Assembly (NCBI GenBank): GCA_027422505.1
Contig: JAPQWV010000653.1
Span: 243,467 to 307,466 of the forward strand
Length of the DNA stretch: 64,000 bases
Source: Craterostigma plantagineum
Lineage: Eukaryota; Streptophyta; Magnoliopsida; Lamiales; Linderniaceae
Reading direction: 5' to 3'
The notes below the pieces were generated by a model. It saw only the letters and a program-made list of their open reading frames with translations, did no database searches and was not told where the DNA came from. The position numbers and the translations under genes were made by a program. Below, piece by piece: positions 30,986-43,870 of the stretch; position 1 is the first letter of the stretch, and the number at the start of each line of letters is the position of its first letter.

Positions 30986-33900
30986 TTAGGCAGATTTACT
31001 AACCTTATTTAGCTCGAGAATTCCCAATCGATCACGGATGTCGCAGAATCTTGCCTCTATTAAGGGTTTCGTGAAGATATCAGCAAGCTGATCATTTGTT
31101 CCTACGAATTCCACACTGATATTCCCCTTCTGAACATGGTCTCGTATGAAATGATGTTTAACCTCAATATGCTTAGTACGAGAGTGATGCACGGGATTCT
31201 TAGTAATACTAATGGCACTAGTGCTATCACACCTAATAGGAATTTTGTCATAACTTAACCCGAAATCACTAAGGGTTTGTTTCATCCAAAGAACTTGTTG
31301 ACAACAATTTCCTAAGGCCATATATTCAGCTTCGGTTGTGGAGAGGGCGACAGCATTTTGCTTTCTACTAGACCAGGTAACTAGGGAATTTCCAAGTAAT
31401 TGGCAAGTTCCACTAGTACTTTTTCTATCTTCCCTACAGCAGGCATAGTCGGCATCGGAATATCCCATTAATGGGAATTCTTCCGTATGAGAGTACCACA
31501 AACCATAATTGAGAGTACCTTTGACATATCTAAGTATACGCTTTACTGCTGTCAAGTGAGATTCCCTAGGGTCAGACTGATATCTCGAACACATACCAAC
31601 AGCAAACATGATATCAGGACGACTAGCAGTTAAGTAAAGAAGGCTACCGATCATACCTCGATATTCCGTTTGATCAACTGGTGTACCTGATTCGTCACTG
31701 TCTATTTTGGTGGTCTGATGCATGGGAGTGGAAATTGCTTTGGAATCGTTCATCCCGAATTTGATCAGTAATTCCTTGCTGTACTTAGTCTGGGATACAA
31801 AGGTTCCACCGTCAAGTTGCTTTATTTGCAACCCAAGGAAGTAGTTCAGCTCGCCCATTAAGCTCATCTCAAATTCCTTCTGCATAGACTTAGAGAATTT
31901 CTCGCAAAGAAGGATATCAGTACTACCAAATATGATATCATCAACATATATTTGTACCAGTATCATGTGATCTCCTTCATACTTAATAAACAGTGTGTTA
32001 TCGATAGTTCCTGTCGAAAATCCTATGTCAATCAAGAACTTGCTTAGCCTTTCATACCATGCCCTAGGAGCCTGCTTTAAACCATATAATGCTTTATTTA
32101 ATTTAAAAACATGATTTGGAAAATCTTCCCTAGCAAAGCCCGGTGGTTGTTCTACATAGACCTCCTCATTTATAAAGCCATTTAAAATGGACTTTTTACG
32201 TCCATTTGAAAAAGTTTAAAACGTTTAAAACATGCATATGCAAGTAAGACTCGTATGGACTCTAATCTAGCTACTGGAGCAAAGGTTTCATCGAAATCAA
32301 TACCTTCCTCCTGGGAATAACCTTTTGCAACTAACCTCGCTTTGTTCCTTGTGACATTACCATGTTCATCGAGTTTATTGCGGAAAACCCATTTGGTTCC
32401 TATGATGGACTTTTCATTTGGTCTCTCCACGAGTGTCCATACTTGGCTCTTTTCGAACTGAGCCAACTCATCTTCCATGGCAGAGACCCAGGATATATCA
32501 TCCAAGGCTTCATGGACTGCTTTTGGTTCCATCATTGAAAGTAGTACATCATGAGATTCCTCTGTATCCTGATGTCGTACAGTTGCTCGAGTTTTGATTC
32601 CAGATCTGATATTTCCTATCACTTGATCTGTTGGATGACTGGAAGCATGTTTCCATTTTCTAGGTTGCAGCTCATCAGCTTCTGGTTCCAGTGTCTCTAT
32701 ATTTTCGTCTTCTGGAATATCAACCTTACCATCTTCAGTATCCTGTAATTCTGCACAGGGCAAATCTATACCTTCTTCATCAGTAGCATCTGTGTTAGGT
32801 ATCTCATCAAAAGTAACATGTATGGATTCCTGAACAGTCAATTTCCTTTTATTGTAAACACGATATGCCTTAGAGTGAAGACTGTAACCAAGGAATATCC
32901 CTTCATCAACCTTAGAGTCAAATTTTCCTCTTTTATCTCTATCGTTTAAGATAAAGCATTTGCAACCAAACACACGAAAGTAACTTATATTTGGAGTTCT
33001 ACCATGCCAAATTTCATAAGAGGTCTTCTTTAATATTGGCCTAAGGAAGACACGGTTAGACACATAACAAGCTGTACTAACAGCTTCCGCCCAGAACTGT
33101 TTAGGAATATCATACTCATGTAACATGGATCTAGCCATTTCCTGTAGTACCTTATTTTTACGTTCAACTACGCCATTCTGTTGGGGAGTTATGGGGGCAG
33201 AGAAGTTATGACTATATCCATACTGATCACAGAATGATGCAAAAGATTTACTATCAAATTCCAGTCCGTTATCACTGCGTATCCTACATAAATTCGTTTC
33301 TTTTTCATTCTCAAGTCTCTTTACTAGCGATGCAAAGTTATCTAGTGCCTCATTCTTATGTGCAAGGAATATCACCCAAGTATACCTGGAATAATCATCA
33401 ACGATGACAAATGCATATCTTTTACCTCGCAGAGACATCGTCTGAACAGGACCAAAAAGGTCGAGATGCAGCAGTTCCAGAGGTCTGGATGTGGATATCA
33501 CATTCTTTGCCTTGAACGATGTCTTGGTTTGCTTGCCCATTTGGCATTTCTTGCATGTTTTGTTCTTGACAAACTTTATGTCAGGAACACCTCGTACCAG
33601 TGCATTGCTTGTGATGTGAGACAGTAATTCCATGTTGGCATGTCCTAAGCGTCTATGCCATAACCAGGTGTTATCCTGTGTAACTGCTAAACACTGTACG
33701 TTCTGGTTAGTGATATCATCAAGAGTTGTGCAATAAATATTTCTATCCCTAGATGCACTAAACAGTACCTTATCATTGTTTCTAACAACGCACTTATCAT
33801 TTTCAAAAGTGACGGTATGACCCTTATCACATAATTGACTAATACTGATGAGATTATGTTCTAGATTCCTAACTAACCATACGTCATCTATAGTAGTATG

Positions 33901-34086
33901 TAAAGTGTTACCAACAGTTCCAACCCCAATGATCTTAGCTTTAGTGTTGTCGGCGTAGGAGACATATCCTCCATCATAGGCTTTCACTGACACAAACTTA
34001 CTGATATCACCTGTCATATGGTGGGAACATCCACTGTCGAGGTACCACTTGTTCTTTTTGCTGGATTTTCTTCTTTGTACCTGCAT
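30986..34086 (-). pseudogene. Sire-B pol: protease, integrase, reverse transcriptase, RNase H
   Basis: The protease active site is [14 protein letters not shown]. The integrase HHCC domain ([18 protein letters not shown]) is followed by the core with [17 protein letters not shown] and [13 protein letters not shown] shows [26 protein letters not shown] and FQMDVK. Right after that first catalytic Asp, a one-base loss in a T run (about 32185) shifts the frame. The remainder continues to [12 protein letters not shown], RNase H (YSDADYACCREDRKSTSG, STTEAEYMALGNC, IRCDSTSAI) and LADIFTKPLIEARF, ending at 30986. All catalytic residues I can check are present, so this pol is one frame shift from open. 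Confidence 0.92.
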
Positions 34087-35858
34087 GAATCATTTCTTTT
34101 CTGAGGTGCCCAACTTCGATTGGGTCCTAAAGGGTCAGTGGTAAAATGACTTCTGTTAACACATGTTATATCATCTGTCACAGACTGTGATCTCATAAAC
34201 GCAGGCGCGCTAGTGTTAGAACCTTGATTCTTAGGAATCTGCTTTGGCCTCCAGATATATCTAGTTTTATCAGCTTTCTTCAAGAAACAGTGGTTAGCAT
34301 AATGACCGTGACGGCCGCATGAGAAACATTTAGGCTTTCTAATAACTTGTGAAGGTGCAGCATGCTTAGGTGTTGTGGAATATCCTATGCCTGTATTACC
34401 AACATGTCTAGGAAGATCGAGTATCATGTTGAGATTATGTTGTCCTACAAAAAGTCTAACATTTTTGTTTTCTTCTAAGAAATCCTCAAGAACGGACATG
34501 TCTCTAGATACATTTTCTTGCTTCCTAAGCTTTTTGCAATTACACAAGACTTTTTCTTCCTTAAGAGTTTCTAACTCGGCTTTCAGACGCTCATTTTCTA
34601 GATCTGTTTGATGCTTCTCTCTAGCTACATCATCTCGTTGCCTAATCAGACTCTTTACTTGTGAGTTGAGCGACTTAATCCTTCTTTCTGCATTTTGAAT
34701 AATTTCAAACATCTCTTCCTTTTCATCTACTTCAGAAACTGAGGAAGCGTTATCATGAGATTCATCTTGCCTAGCATATAATTCATTTAGAAAGAGAATT
34801 TTCTTAATAGTGGATGAAGAAGATACCTGATCATCATCATTGGCCATGTAGGCGAGATCTTCCTCTTCTTCGCTTTCGCCCTCTTCCCAGTTAGTGACCA
34901 TTGCTTTCTGCTTCTTTACCTTTTTGTCACCATTTTCCATAGGGCAGTTTGAGGCGAAGTGGCCTGGCTTGTTGCATTTGAAACATTTCTGCACGTTGTT
35001 CCCGGATGATGATATTCCCTTGTTCCTAGGCTGGAACTTGGAGTTTCCCTTGAGCTTTCTTCTCATCCGAAACTTTTCAAACCTTCTGGTCAGCATGGCG
35101 ATCTGCTCCATTAGATCCTCCTCAGTTTCTTCTTCACCTTGAGAATCATTTTCTTGTTCGGTGTTAAATGCAATGTTTGGTTGACTTCGGGCCGTTGGTT
35201 TCTCTTTGATGGAGATCTGAGTCATCTCGTAGGTGGTAAGAGATCCAAACAATTCTGACACGGAAAGTTCGTCCAAGTCCTTTGCTTCGTAGATGGCAGT
35301 TACTTTGGGATTCCATTCTCTTGGAAGAGATCTTAGTATCTTCCGTACTTTCTCACCGTCCGGTATTTTCTTTCCCAACGAGAACATTTGATTTATGATG
35401 TTCATGAATCATGCGTACATATGGCTTATGGTCTCGTTGTCCTCCATTTTGAACAGCTCGTATTGGTGAGTTAAGAGGGCTATTCTTTCTTGTACAACTC
35501 GAGTGGTTCCCTCATGTGTGACTTGAAGCATCTCCCACATGTCCTTGGCAGATCCGCATGAACTCACACGATTGTATTCTTCTCTTGTAAGCTCGCAGGC
35601 GATCATGTTCTTAGCTTTGGCATTCAAGGATATTCCTCGCTTGTCGGTTGCATCGTACTCGGAACCTTTCTTTGGAGTTCCATCCGCCTTCTTAGGACTG
35701 TAAGGTCCAGTCGTGATGATATCCCACAGGTCATAGTCAGTAGCAAGCAGGAATTCCTTCATACGATTTTTCCATATAGCATAGTTTGTTCCATCGAAGA
35801 GTGGTGGCCTGGAATGGGATTGTCCTTCTGCAAAAACATCAAAACTCGAAGAAGCCAT
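34014..35858 (-). pseudogene. Sire-B gag with two zinc knuckles
   Basis: It starts MASSSFDVFAEGQSHSRPPL, then GTNYAIWKNRMKEFLLATD. A single in-frame TGA at 35409-35411 follows ISHMYA, and the same frame continues with FMNIINQMFSLGKKI. Two CCHC knuckles follow (CFKCNKPGHFASNC and CFSCGRHGHYANHC) around an acidic and coiled-coil segment. The end overlaps the pol frame by 73 bases in the -1 frame, so pol was either expressed by frameshifting or disconnected by a later indel. Confidence 0.9.
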
Positions 35859-35903
35859 TAGATCTTTAACTCAGGCTTGTTAGGCTCGTCGTTTGAGTAA
35901 CCC

Positions 35904-35915
35904 GCTCTGATACCA
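35904..35915 (-). other. Sire-B primer-binding site (initiator Met tRNA)
   Basis: The minus strand reads TGGTATCAGAGC, two bases inside the 5' LTR. Confidence 0.92.
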
Positions 35916-35917
35916 AA

Positions 35918-37610
35918 TGAAGATATAAATGTGCCTAAGAGGGGGGGTGAATTAGGCTTTTAAAACTTTATGCTTCTTTTCACAAATATTAAGTGTGGTG
36001 ACTTAGATATGCCTACTGATGTTTGTAACTACTATGTCCGATATATCCTAGTAACGTCGGATGTGCGTTGGGTCTGTCTCACAGCGATAAAGAAATAACT
36101 GAAAAGTAAATCGAGACAGGATTTTTATAGAGGTTATATCCCCAACTGGGGTTTACTCCTCTCCTTGGGATTTGCTTCCCAAGAGTTTAACCAATCACTA
36201 TAATGCACCGTAGCTGGATACAAAACTGATTGGTTAGCCCAATACACAACCGAAACAAGTCGAACACTAGACACTACTAGGTTACCACACGCCGAGTTTC
36301 GTTCCTCGGAATCTCCTTGATCCCGACAGACACAGCTCGCTACCGAAGGGCCCCCGGACTTGTCCTTCCCTTCACGTGTGCGTAAACTTCGACCTTGCCT
36401 CCTTGGTATTGCTCACGTCCGAAGACAGAATATATGGCAGGGGATGATGGAATATCGGATAAATCACTCGCTCAGTGATGGATACGCAGGTTAACTCTCA
36501 GTAAGGCAGAAAGCTATCGCAAGTGAATGGCTCAGGAATCTCTTAGTATCTCTCTGCTCAAAAATCTCTCGTAGGCTTAAATTCGCAAATTCTGTGTTTT
36601 TTCGAAATCTCAAGTGCTGCTTATATATAGTCCTTTTCAAATTGCACTTCTCATGGAAAGTCATATCAAACAATAATCACCAAATCAAGCATAGTTTCCA
36701 TGTAGCTTTCGAGTCAATCCTACCATATAAAACATGCTTCTAATAAATCGTCACAACGGTCATATAGCACATTAAAGCATGATTATATTCCATATAAAGC
36801 TCAATTTTCGTACTCAAGCAATTTCAACCATTTCGCATATATTTTCCATATCGAGATTTTCCATAAGTGATTCCTTGCTATCAGTTCCTAGTAACGAGTA
36901 ACTTTAGATTTATTTTCCAAGTATGGCACATAAGATAGCAAGGCATAAGCACGTTTTCCATGTACAGCTCATAGCATTTAATCAATATATTTACCATGTT
37001 TAGCACAAGAATCAGATCAGAGCTTACATAAATCGATTTATCACATCATGGCACAACTTTCCTTATTTCAGAGATCACATCCGTTTATAGCACATATCAT
37101 ATAATAGCATCTTATCCATAAGGTCAAGCAAATCAAATCTTTCCTAAATATAATAATCCAATCAGCACAAGGAAAGATATCAATTTAATATTTCGCATTT
37201 AATTCAGTGCAAGGCAAGCATGAATCGTGCATATGATTTTCGTCCAGGAATAAACTGGTATCAACGGATATATCACTTTCCATATATAAACAGCATATTT
37301 TCCATATATATCTCAGTAGGATATCTCATGCATTATTTCCATATATAGCACAGAAGGATATATCCTATCTCATGGACTGTCTATAACACGCGATCACATA
37401 GTTCCATCAAATCATCACAAAATCACACGCAATTCAAATATTCAACACTTTAACAATTTTCATCTCATTTTCAATGCATGGTTGAACATTATCATGAATT
37501 TAGACATTTTATTTTTCCCAAATCGAATTGCTTATTTTATAGACCTAATGTCATTACAATTACATCGTTCATCAAAACTCTCTAACATGTATGGACCAAA
37601 AAGGTCAACA
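35918..37610 (-). repeat. Sire-B 5' LTR
   Basis: It is 1693 bp, begins TGAAGATATAAATG on the plus strand and ends AAAAAGGTCAACA. The TSD ccgag follows at 37611-37615. Confidence 0.93.
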
Positions 37611-38793
37611 CCGAGAATGAAGAATGATATCGCCACGTTTCTAAGTAGATGTATGGCATGCCAACTGATCAAAGCGGAACACCAGCGACCAGCTGGAACT
37701 CTGCAGCCCTTATCGATTCCTCAATGGAAATGGGACCATATCACGATGGACTTCGTCGTTGGTTTGCCTAAAACGACGAAAGGCCACGATGCCATTTGGG
37801 TGATTGTTGATTGCCTAACCAAATTGGCTCATTTTATCTCTATTGGCTCTACCTTTTCCATGGAACGCTATGCTGAATTGTATATTCAGAAAATTGTTGG
37901 ACTCCATGGAATTCCAATCTCTATCGTCTCGGATCGAGACTCGAGGTTCCTATCCAATTTTTGGCAAAGCTTACAGAAAGCTATGGGAACTAAGCTTTCG
38001 TTCAGTACTGCGTATCATCCCCAGATCGACGGGCAGTCTGAACGAATAATCCAAACCCTTGAAGATATGTTACGAGCATTCGTTTTAGACTTCGAAGGAA
38101 ACTGGAGTAAATACCTATCACTGGTTGAATTCTCCTACTACAACAGTTTCCATGCTACATCGAGATGGCGTCGTACGAGGCATTATACGGGTGCAAATGT
38201 CGATCTCCAATCAATTGGGATGAAATTGGTGAACGAGCTCTATTAGGACCAGATATGGTACGAGAAATGACGAAAGCAGTAATGAAAATTCTGGAAAGGA
38301 TGCAAACGACTCAGAGTCGACAGAAGAGTTATGCAGATCATCGACGATGACCTTTGGAGTTTGCAGAAGGTGACCTAGTGTTTCTAAAGATCTCCCCAAT
38401 GAAAGGCGTGAAGCGCTTCGGACGAAAGGGCAAGCAAAGTCCCACATATATAGGCCCATTCAGAGTCATCAAACGAGTGGGCGAAGTCGCGTATCAATTA
38501 GAGTTGCCAGCTTCCCTATCGCAAGTTCACGACGTATTTCACGTATCGACATTGAGAAAGTAAGTTGCGGACCCGAGCCACGTTATTCAGAATGAGCTTC
38601 TTTACGAACAGCTCTAGCCTGACTTGAGTTATGAAGAGAGGCCAGTAGAGATTTTGATGTATGAGATAAAGCAACTTCGGAATAAGTCTATTCCGTTAGT
38701 TAAAGTGTTGTGGCCGTATCAATCCATTGAAGAAGCCACGTGGGAGCGTGAGGATGATATGTGAGATCGTTATCCTGAGTTATTCCTGTCGGC
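37611..38793 (+). pseudogene. Tekay integrase and chromodomain-like tail
   Basis: This resumes the zinc finger cut by Sire-B (RMKNDIATFLSRCMACQ). The integrase core has ITMDFVVGLP, IVSDRDSRF and GQSERIIQTLED; D and E are separated by 35 residues, the catalytic spacing. A frame shift near 38165 leads to MASYEALYGCKCRSPINWDE, then a stop at 38350 and the frame FAEGDLVFLKISPMKGVKRFG, PTYIGPFRVIKRVG, VFHVSTLRK. The C-terminal part (ERPVEILMYEIKQLRNKSIP, VKVLW, EEATWE) resembles the Tekay chromodomain. Stops at 38561 and about 38615 show decay. Confidence 0.9.
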
Positions 38794-38817
38794 ATAATTT
38801 CGGGGCCGAAATTCTTT

Positions 38818-38829
38818 TAAGGGGGAGGA
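38818..38829 (+). other. Tekay polypurine tract
   Basis: AAGGGGGAGGA directly precedes the 3' LTR start TGTAATATCC. Confidence 0.88.
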
Positions 38830-40996
38830 TGTAATATCCGTAAATTTTAATACGGGATTTAGATGTAATTACCTTTTTTTGTGAACTAAGACTAGAGAAA
38901 ATTAATATAAAGATTATATTGGGCTAGGATTAATACGCATTTTGGCCCAAATTCTTAAAGGATAAGCTTTGATAATGACATTATTTAAGCTATAGGAAAT
39001 CTCGTCACTAGCTTCTTGTCAAATCAATTGTTACTTTCAAAGTATTCCAAGTATATCATAAACGTTAGAGGAGAAAAACCCTCTTCTACAAATGAAGCAT
39101 AACAGTGAGTAGGGAGTATCCAAGCCAATACGAAAAATAGAGTAACATAAGAAGGTTGAAAGATCGAAAATTTTAAGCTCAAGGTAAATTATTCCTTCAA
39201 TCTTATGGACACTATACGTATTATTATATTGAAACTACACCTTATATGAATATAATGTATTGTCTAGGAAGAATTCGAAACACTGAAGTAACTTAGGTAA
39301 TTCATTACACAACTAGAGTGAATCTTACGAGGTTTGTATGATGTAAACAATTAGACTAGAGCCCCAGACTTCTGAAATTATTATGCCAGGGCACGAGGGT
39401 ATATTCAGAGGTGGTCTCGATGGTAGATAACTTTTTGGGCAATTACTATTTCAGTCACATAACTTTAGGACGTTTCAGTATAGGAATGTTACTAAAGGCT
39501 GAATTTAAAGTGTACTGTTTTCTGGAAATAGCATAGTTTATGAAGATGATTTTGATAAGTACTGATTTTAGGGTTTCACGAACTTTAAACGTTTCGCGAG
39601 TGAAGGAGTTTGCGAATTGAACTTCGCGAATTGTAAATGCGTTAAGCCTTAAGGACCGAAAACGAAAATTCACGAACTGGAACGGTTCGCAAATGTGAGT
39701 TGAATTCAGGCCAAACATTTAATTTCACGGGCCATGGAGGTTCGCGAATTGTAATTGGGAGTGAGTTTTGCGGGTCCTGAGAGAGTTCGCGAACTGCTCG
39801 TTTTTGCGGGTTGAGTGAAGTTCGTGAATTGACTAATTAATTTCGCGAGTTGACCGTTGACCTCTAATTAAATTTCGAAACTTAATTATTTTAGGCTAGT
39901 TCGAAAATTAGAACGCATACTAATTATACTTATGTATTCAGAGGATCGACCCTCAAAGATTCCACCAGAGTTCGTATCTGACTTTAGCAGGAGGACAGGT
40001 AGGTGGATCATCCATCTACAATACGTAAACAAAAATGTGAATTTATGTGTTCCATGTGATTCGATGATTTACGCGACTTACGTGACTTATGGGTTATACA
40101 TGTTTTCCATGCGTTTAATATAAATCATGTTTATATGAGATTTCTCATGGCACGTGCATATCACGTCAGGGAGAGAGATTGGTTGTACCGTAGTGTGACG
40201 ATAGTGATATGAGATATTGACGTACGGGGTAGAATGAGATGTTGGTGATTGGAGACTCTTAGAGGAGTCGAGGTTGGGCTCACTAGGCACCTGGCGGAGA
40301 CAGGCGTGATCGATCTATCTAATCGGGCGTGACCGTTCCGAGGTGCATACCGTCGTATGAGATTTTGGTGCGACCTGATAAGAGGACATTCGCGTGATTG
40401 TCCAGTGCACTATCAGTGTATGCTTTTGGTGCGGAGCGACCCGGTAGGAGGCCATTGGCGTGATCGTCCAGTGCACTACCAGGGTAGGCTGCCGCGAGAC
40501 TTGGAGGTGGCCTCCTAGTAGTCTATTGCGCGCGAAGGTGTCGAGCCTAACCTAGGGCCCTGTGTTGTGTGAAATAAGAATGCGGGAAAAGAAGAGTGTG
40601 CATTATATATCATGTTGTGAGATATTAGGATTGGGGTTGAGTGCCCACTTTGCATACATGCATTTTGTTCACCTACTGGGCAAATTGCTCAGTGTTTACG
40701 TGTTGTAGGTACTGAGTCTGACGCCGGTACGCGTCAAGACTGAGGCGGCTGGTGGTGATGCTCCACCGGCTTTTGAGGGCAGTGTGGCACATGGATGAAG
40801 ACCTGTGGAGCTGCGTTAGGGCTTTTTGTTCTTTTATCATTTTGGGGCTTCGGCCCGTGTACAGAGCTGACAATGTAGACAGACTTTAATAGTAATGTAT
40901 ATTATTTTAGGAAAAAGTTTTAATTAGACGGGCCTTCTGCGGCTTACGTTGCGGAAATCCGCCACTAATCCTAATTAGAAAAGTAGGGTCGCCACA
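38830..40996 (+). repeat. Tekay 3' LTR
   Basis: It is 2167 bp with the same ends as the 5' LTR. It lacks about 19 bases near 38873 (TAATTAATTATGCAC region) and has a tandem duplication of about 70 bp at 40380-40490 built on GCGTGATCGTCCAGTGCAC. The TTCGCGAA-type cluster is at about 39585-39860. Confidence 0.93.
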
Positions 40997-41590
40997 AGAG
41001 CTGGAGATCATTGGTTATGTACGGAAGAAATATCAAGGGTTCTGACAACGAGATAGTTTGAGCTGGAAATATCAAGCATGGCCGACCAGGAGACACGTGG
41101 AAGGCAAGGAGTGGGTGACATTCTAGCCAGAAAGGGGATGCGCCTGTCTGACAGTAGTACACCGACAACTGCTATCTCTCTTAGGTTGTACCAGAAACTG
41201 CTGTCCAGTGGTCCCAAATGACAGCCAGCTAAGAGGGAGGGGCTAACGGATATGCTAAGGAAGAGAGAAAGGAAAGCAAGATCAAATTCATATCACAAAC
41301 CAAAAAACTCTTAGATATTTTCCTGTAATCATCTTCTCCACCATGAACGCACTGTAACGAGAGAAGTGAGCTCGAGTATATATTTCTCAATTGTGAATAG
41401 TGATACTGTTTCCGACGGCCCGCGGACGTAGGATACCTATCCGAAGCACGTAAAATTTGTGTCTCTTTCGTTTCTAGCACTAAAATAACAGATCTAAACA
41501 CACACTAAAATACCCAACCCAGTCCGTTTCACTCGTCAACTCCTATTTCCCGGACCAAATCTTGTTGATCAGGGTCATACCCACATTAAA

Positions 41591-41608
41591 TGGCGCCGTC
41601 TGTGGGAA
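41591..41608 (+). other. Tat primer-binding site, TGGCGCCGTC type
   Basis: TGGCGCCGTCTGTGGGAA follows the LTR end after five bases. Its first nine bases fit the 3' end of plant tRNA-Asp, the primer recalled for many Athila/Tat elements; the match beyond that is poor. Confidence 0.65.
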
Positions 41609-41788
41609 AGACGGACTGAGACGTGAGAACGCTGGGTGGTTGTAGCGGGGAAGGCAAATCAAGTTTGTGTCTGTTTAAAGGCGAGACGTTAAAGAGATAG
41701 CAAAAAGGTGCGATTGTTAGGGGAGCAGTGGATCCTTAAGATGAAGTAGAGGCAAGACGATGGAGGAACAGCCGCCGTTAGCACAGAA

Positions 41789-43870
41789 ATGCACGAAATA
41801 TTCGAGGAAGCCAAGGGAGAAACTAGGAAGAGTCCTGCTCCCACTTTGACGTTGGCATCGCCAGTCAAAACCTTATCACTGACGCCGGCAGCCACCTTCG
41901 CAGGACTATCTGGAGCAGTTCCGCCACAAACTCCCATAACCATGACGGTAGAACAACTAGATCTGCTGGTGAAGAGCACGGTGGACGATGCGATGACAGC
42001 TAATAGGGCAAAGAGCAAAGACAAGCGGAAGCAGGGGCTGTCTGTTCAGGGCAGAACTTCAGATGGGCATGTCTCAGAATGGACGAAAACTGTAGGAGAG
42101 AATGCAGTGGCTGCAGAAGGAACCTTAGGCCCTCAGCCAGAGATGAACCCGTCAGAGAGGGAGGTTGTCCGAGAAGGAAGGAATGAAGAGCCGCTAACCC
42201 CACCTCCAAGACGAAGTAGTGAACACCTCAGAGGACTTCAGGAAGGGCCAAAGCCAATGAATCCAAGGGATGTAGCATCTCCGGCGACCATAGCCAACGA
42301 ATGCAGGGCAGAAGGAAACAGGAAAGCCAGAGAACAGGAAGTAGAAGTGAGGAGCTATAGCACGCGTGGTCAGAAAGGAGTTATGAGCGAGAGGGGACAA
42401 GAGCTTAGGAAGCAGATGTCTGACCTACGAAAAGTAGTAGACGAGATGCAAAATAAGGCAACCATGCTGCATCTTCGAGGAATGCATCAGGCCGGCACGC
42501 CTTTTGCTAAGGAGCTATTGGAGGGAGAAGTATCGCTTAACTTTAAGAAGTTACCATAAGAATATGACGGTACCACAGATCCGGAGGACCATATTTTGCA
42601 TTCAAGTACACCATCAGATTGCACAACTTCTCGGATGGAGTAAAGTGTAGGGTTTTCCTGACAACGTTGGTGCGAGCCGCCCAACAATCCAACCAGTTAT
42701 AACTGGAGGTTATCCATTCATTCGAAGAGTTCCTGGACATGTTCGTCAACCAGGTGGTGCTCGGAAGCTCCCTAAATCCGACATGTTCTTATTTCAAGTC
42801 AAGCAGCGACCGGATGAGAGCCTTCGATTTTATATCAAAAGACTCAACGTGGCAGCCTTGGAGGTACCCTAGCTCCGCCACTACTTTCATTAAAATTAAT
42901 GCTTTGGCTCATGCTTTGCAGGTTGGCGATTTCTTTGCGTCGCTTTCCAAGAAGCCTCTGCAAACATCCGACGAGCTGCTGGGTAGAGCAACAAGTACAT
43001 AAATCTGGAGAAGAGCAATCTAGCAAAGAATTTGAGATGCAGCACCCAGAATGCTTCCTAGGAGAGAAACGCAGGACCACAATCTGAGCAAGGAAGGTGT
43101 CAGGGTTGCTCGCCCACCAGAGATCAAGAGACCTATGCCGGGCAGAGGGAACATGTTCCCTCCCATGTGTCAAAGATATACTCCTTTCGGACGAACTTGG
43201 AGGAAGTGCTAGCTGTGGCATCAAGGGATCCAGACATCAGATACCCTCGAGTCAACCCGCTGGACCTCTGAAGCCCACGTCAGGATCCTTCTGCCATTTT
43301 CATAACGAATACGGGCATCATACCAACAACTGTGTGCACCTGTGCAAGCTGACTCAAAACAAGAAAGAAGCAACGATGCCCGGGTGGGTATCGCGACTGG
43401 TTAAACATGAGCTCAGGTTTACGCCCAAACATGTGCAACGTATGCTTAAGGGCTGAACCGTGAGCGACAGAATGAAATTAATCATGACCGAAGGGAGTGA
43501 TTAATTGAATACAGAAGTCGATAAATACGTAGTATTTATCTACAACCGCGCGTGTATGCCCGTGTGTGTACAGGGGCGTGTTAATAGAACACTCGCCTGC
43601 ACACGGGCAGGTACGCATGCACACGCCCAACTAATAACGACTGGGCACCTCAAAGAATTCATATATCGAGATCGAGGACCACATCTGCCCGCGCAGCCTA
43701 GAGAGAAGGAAGGCCCTGGACAAGCTAAGGGGAAACAACATATGCTGGAACCTAATAGGCCAGGGCCCAGCCAGCAACGGCTCACATCCTCATCATAGTC
43801 GGAGGTCTGGAGAGTGGAGACTCGCATAGGGCTCGAAAGTCGTATGCCCTGATCGGATAGAATGAAAGCG
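41789..43870 (+). pseudogene. Tat/Retand gag
   Basis: The N-terminal region (41789-42559) is Thr/Pro/Lys-rich with a helix (ELRKQMSDLRKVVDEMQNKA). The capsid block follows in several frames: EYDGTTDPEDHIL at about 42557, then INALAHALQVGDFFASLSKK and DELLGRA at 42896-42995. A CxFH-type zinc motif (FCHFHNEYGHHTNNC) lies near 43290. The tail HLKEFIYRDRG and GGLESGDSHRARK (43650-43840) leads toward protease. At least four frame shifts or stops are present. Family recognition is from the typical eudicot Retand-like gag. Confidence 0.8.

Larger units (their letters stand above)
26518..37610 (-). mobile_element. Sire-B: nearly complete Sirevirus-type Copia element
   Basis: LTRs at 26518-28223 and 35918-37610 are flanked by a perfect TSD ccgag (26513-26517, 37611-37615). 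On the minus strand the order is LTR, primer site, gag with two zinc knuckles, protease, integrase, RT, RNase H, ORF3, repeated polypurine boxes, PPT and LTR. The LTR edge containing GAGGGGGGGTGAATTAGGC is typical of Sirevirus LTR ends. Lesions are few: one stop in gag, a one-base deletion in RT, and a stop plus frame shift in ORF3. Confidence 0.94.
14995..40996 (+). mobile_element. Tekay-type chromovirus (Gypsy), split by two Copia insertions
   Basis: LTRs at 14995-17117 and 38830-40996 are flanked by a perfect 5-bp duplication agagc (14990-14994, 40997-41001). Internal order is Met-tRNA primer site, gag, protease, RT, RNase H, integrase, chromodomain-like tail and polypurine tract. Gypsy order, 2.1-kb LTRs and the NKSIPLVKVLW-EEATWE tail point to the Tekay/Del lineage. 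Copia-T sits in the protease and Sire-B in the integrase zinc finger; removing them leaves about 8.9 kb. Several stops and frame shifts make it defective. Confidence 0.93.
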
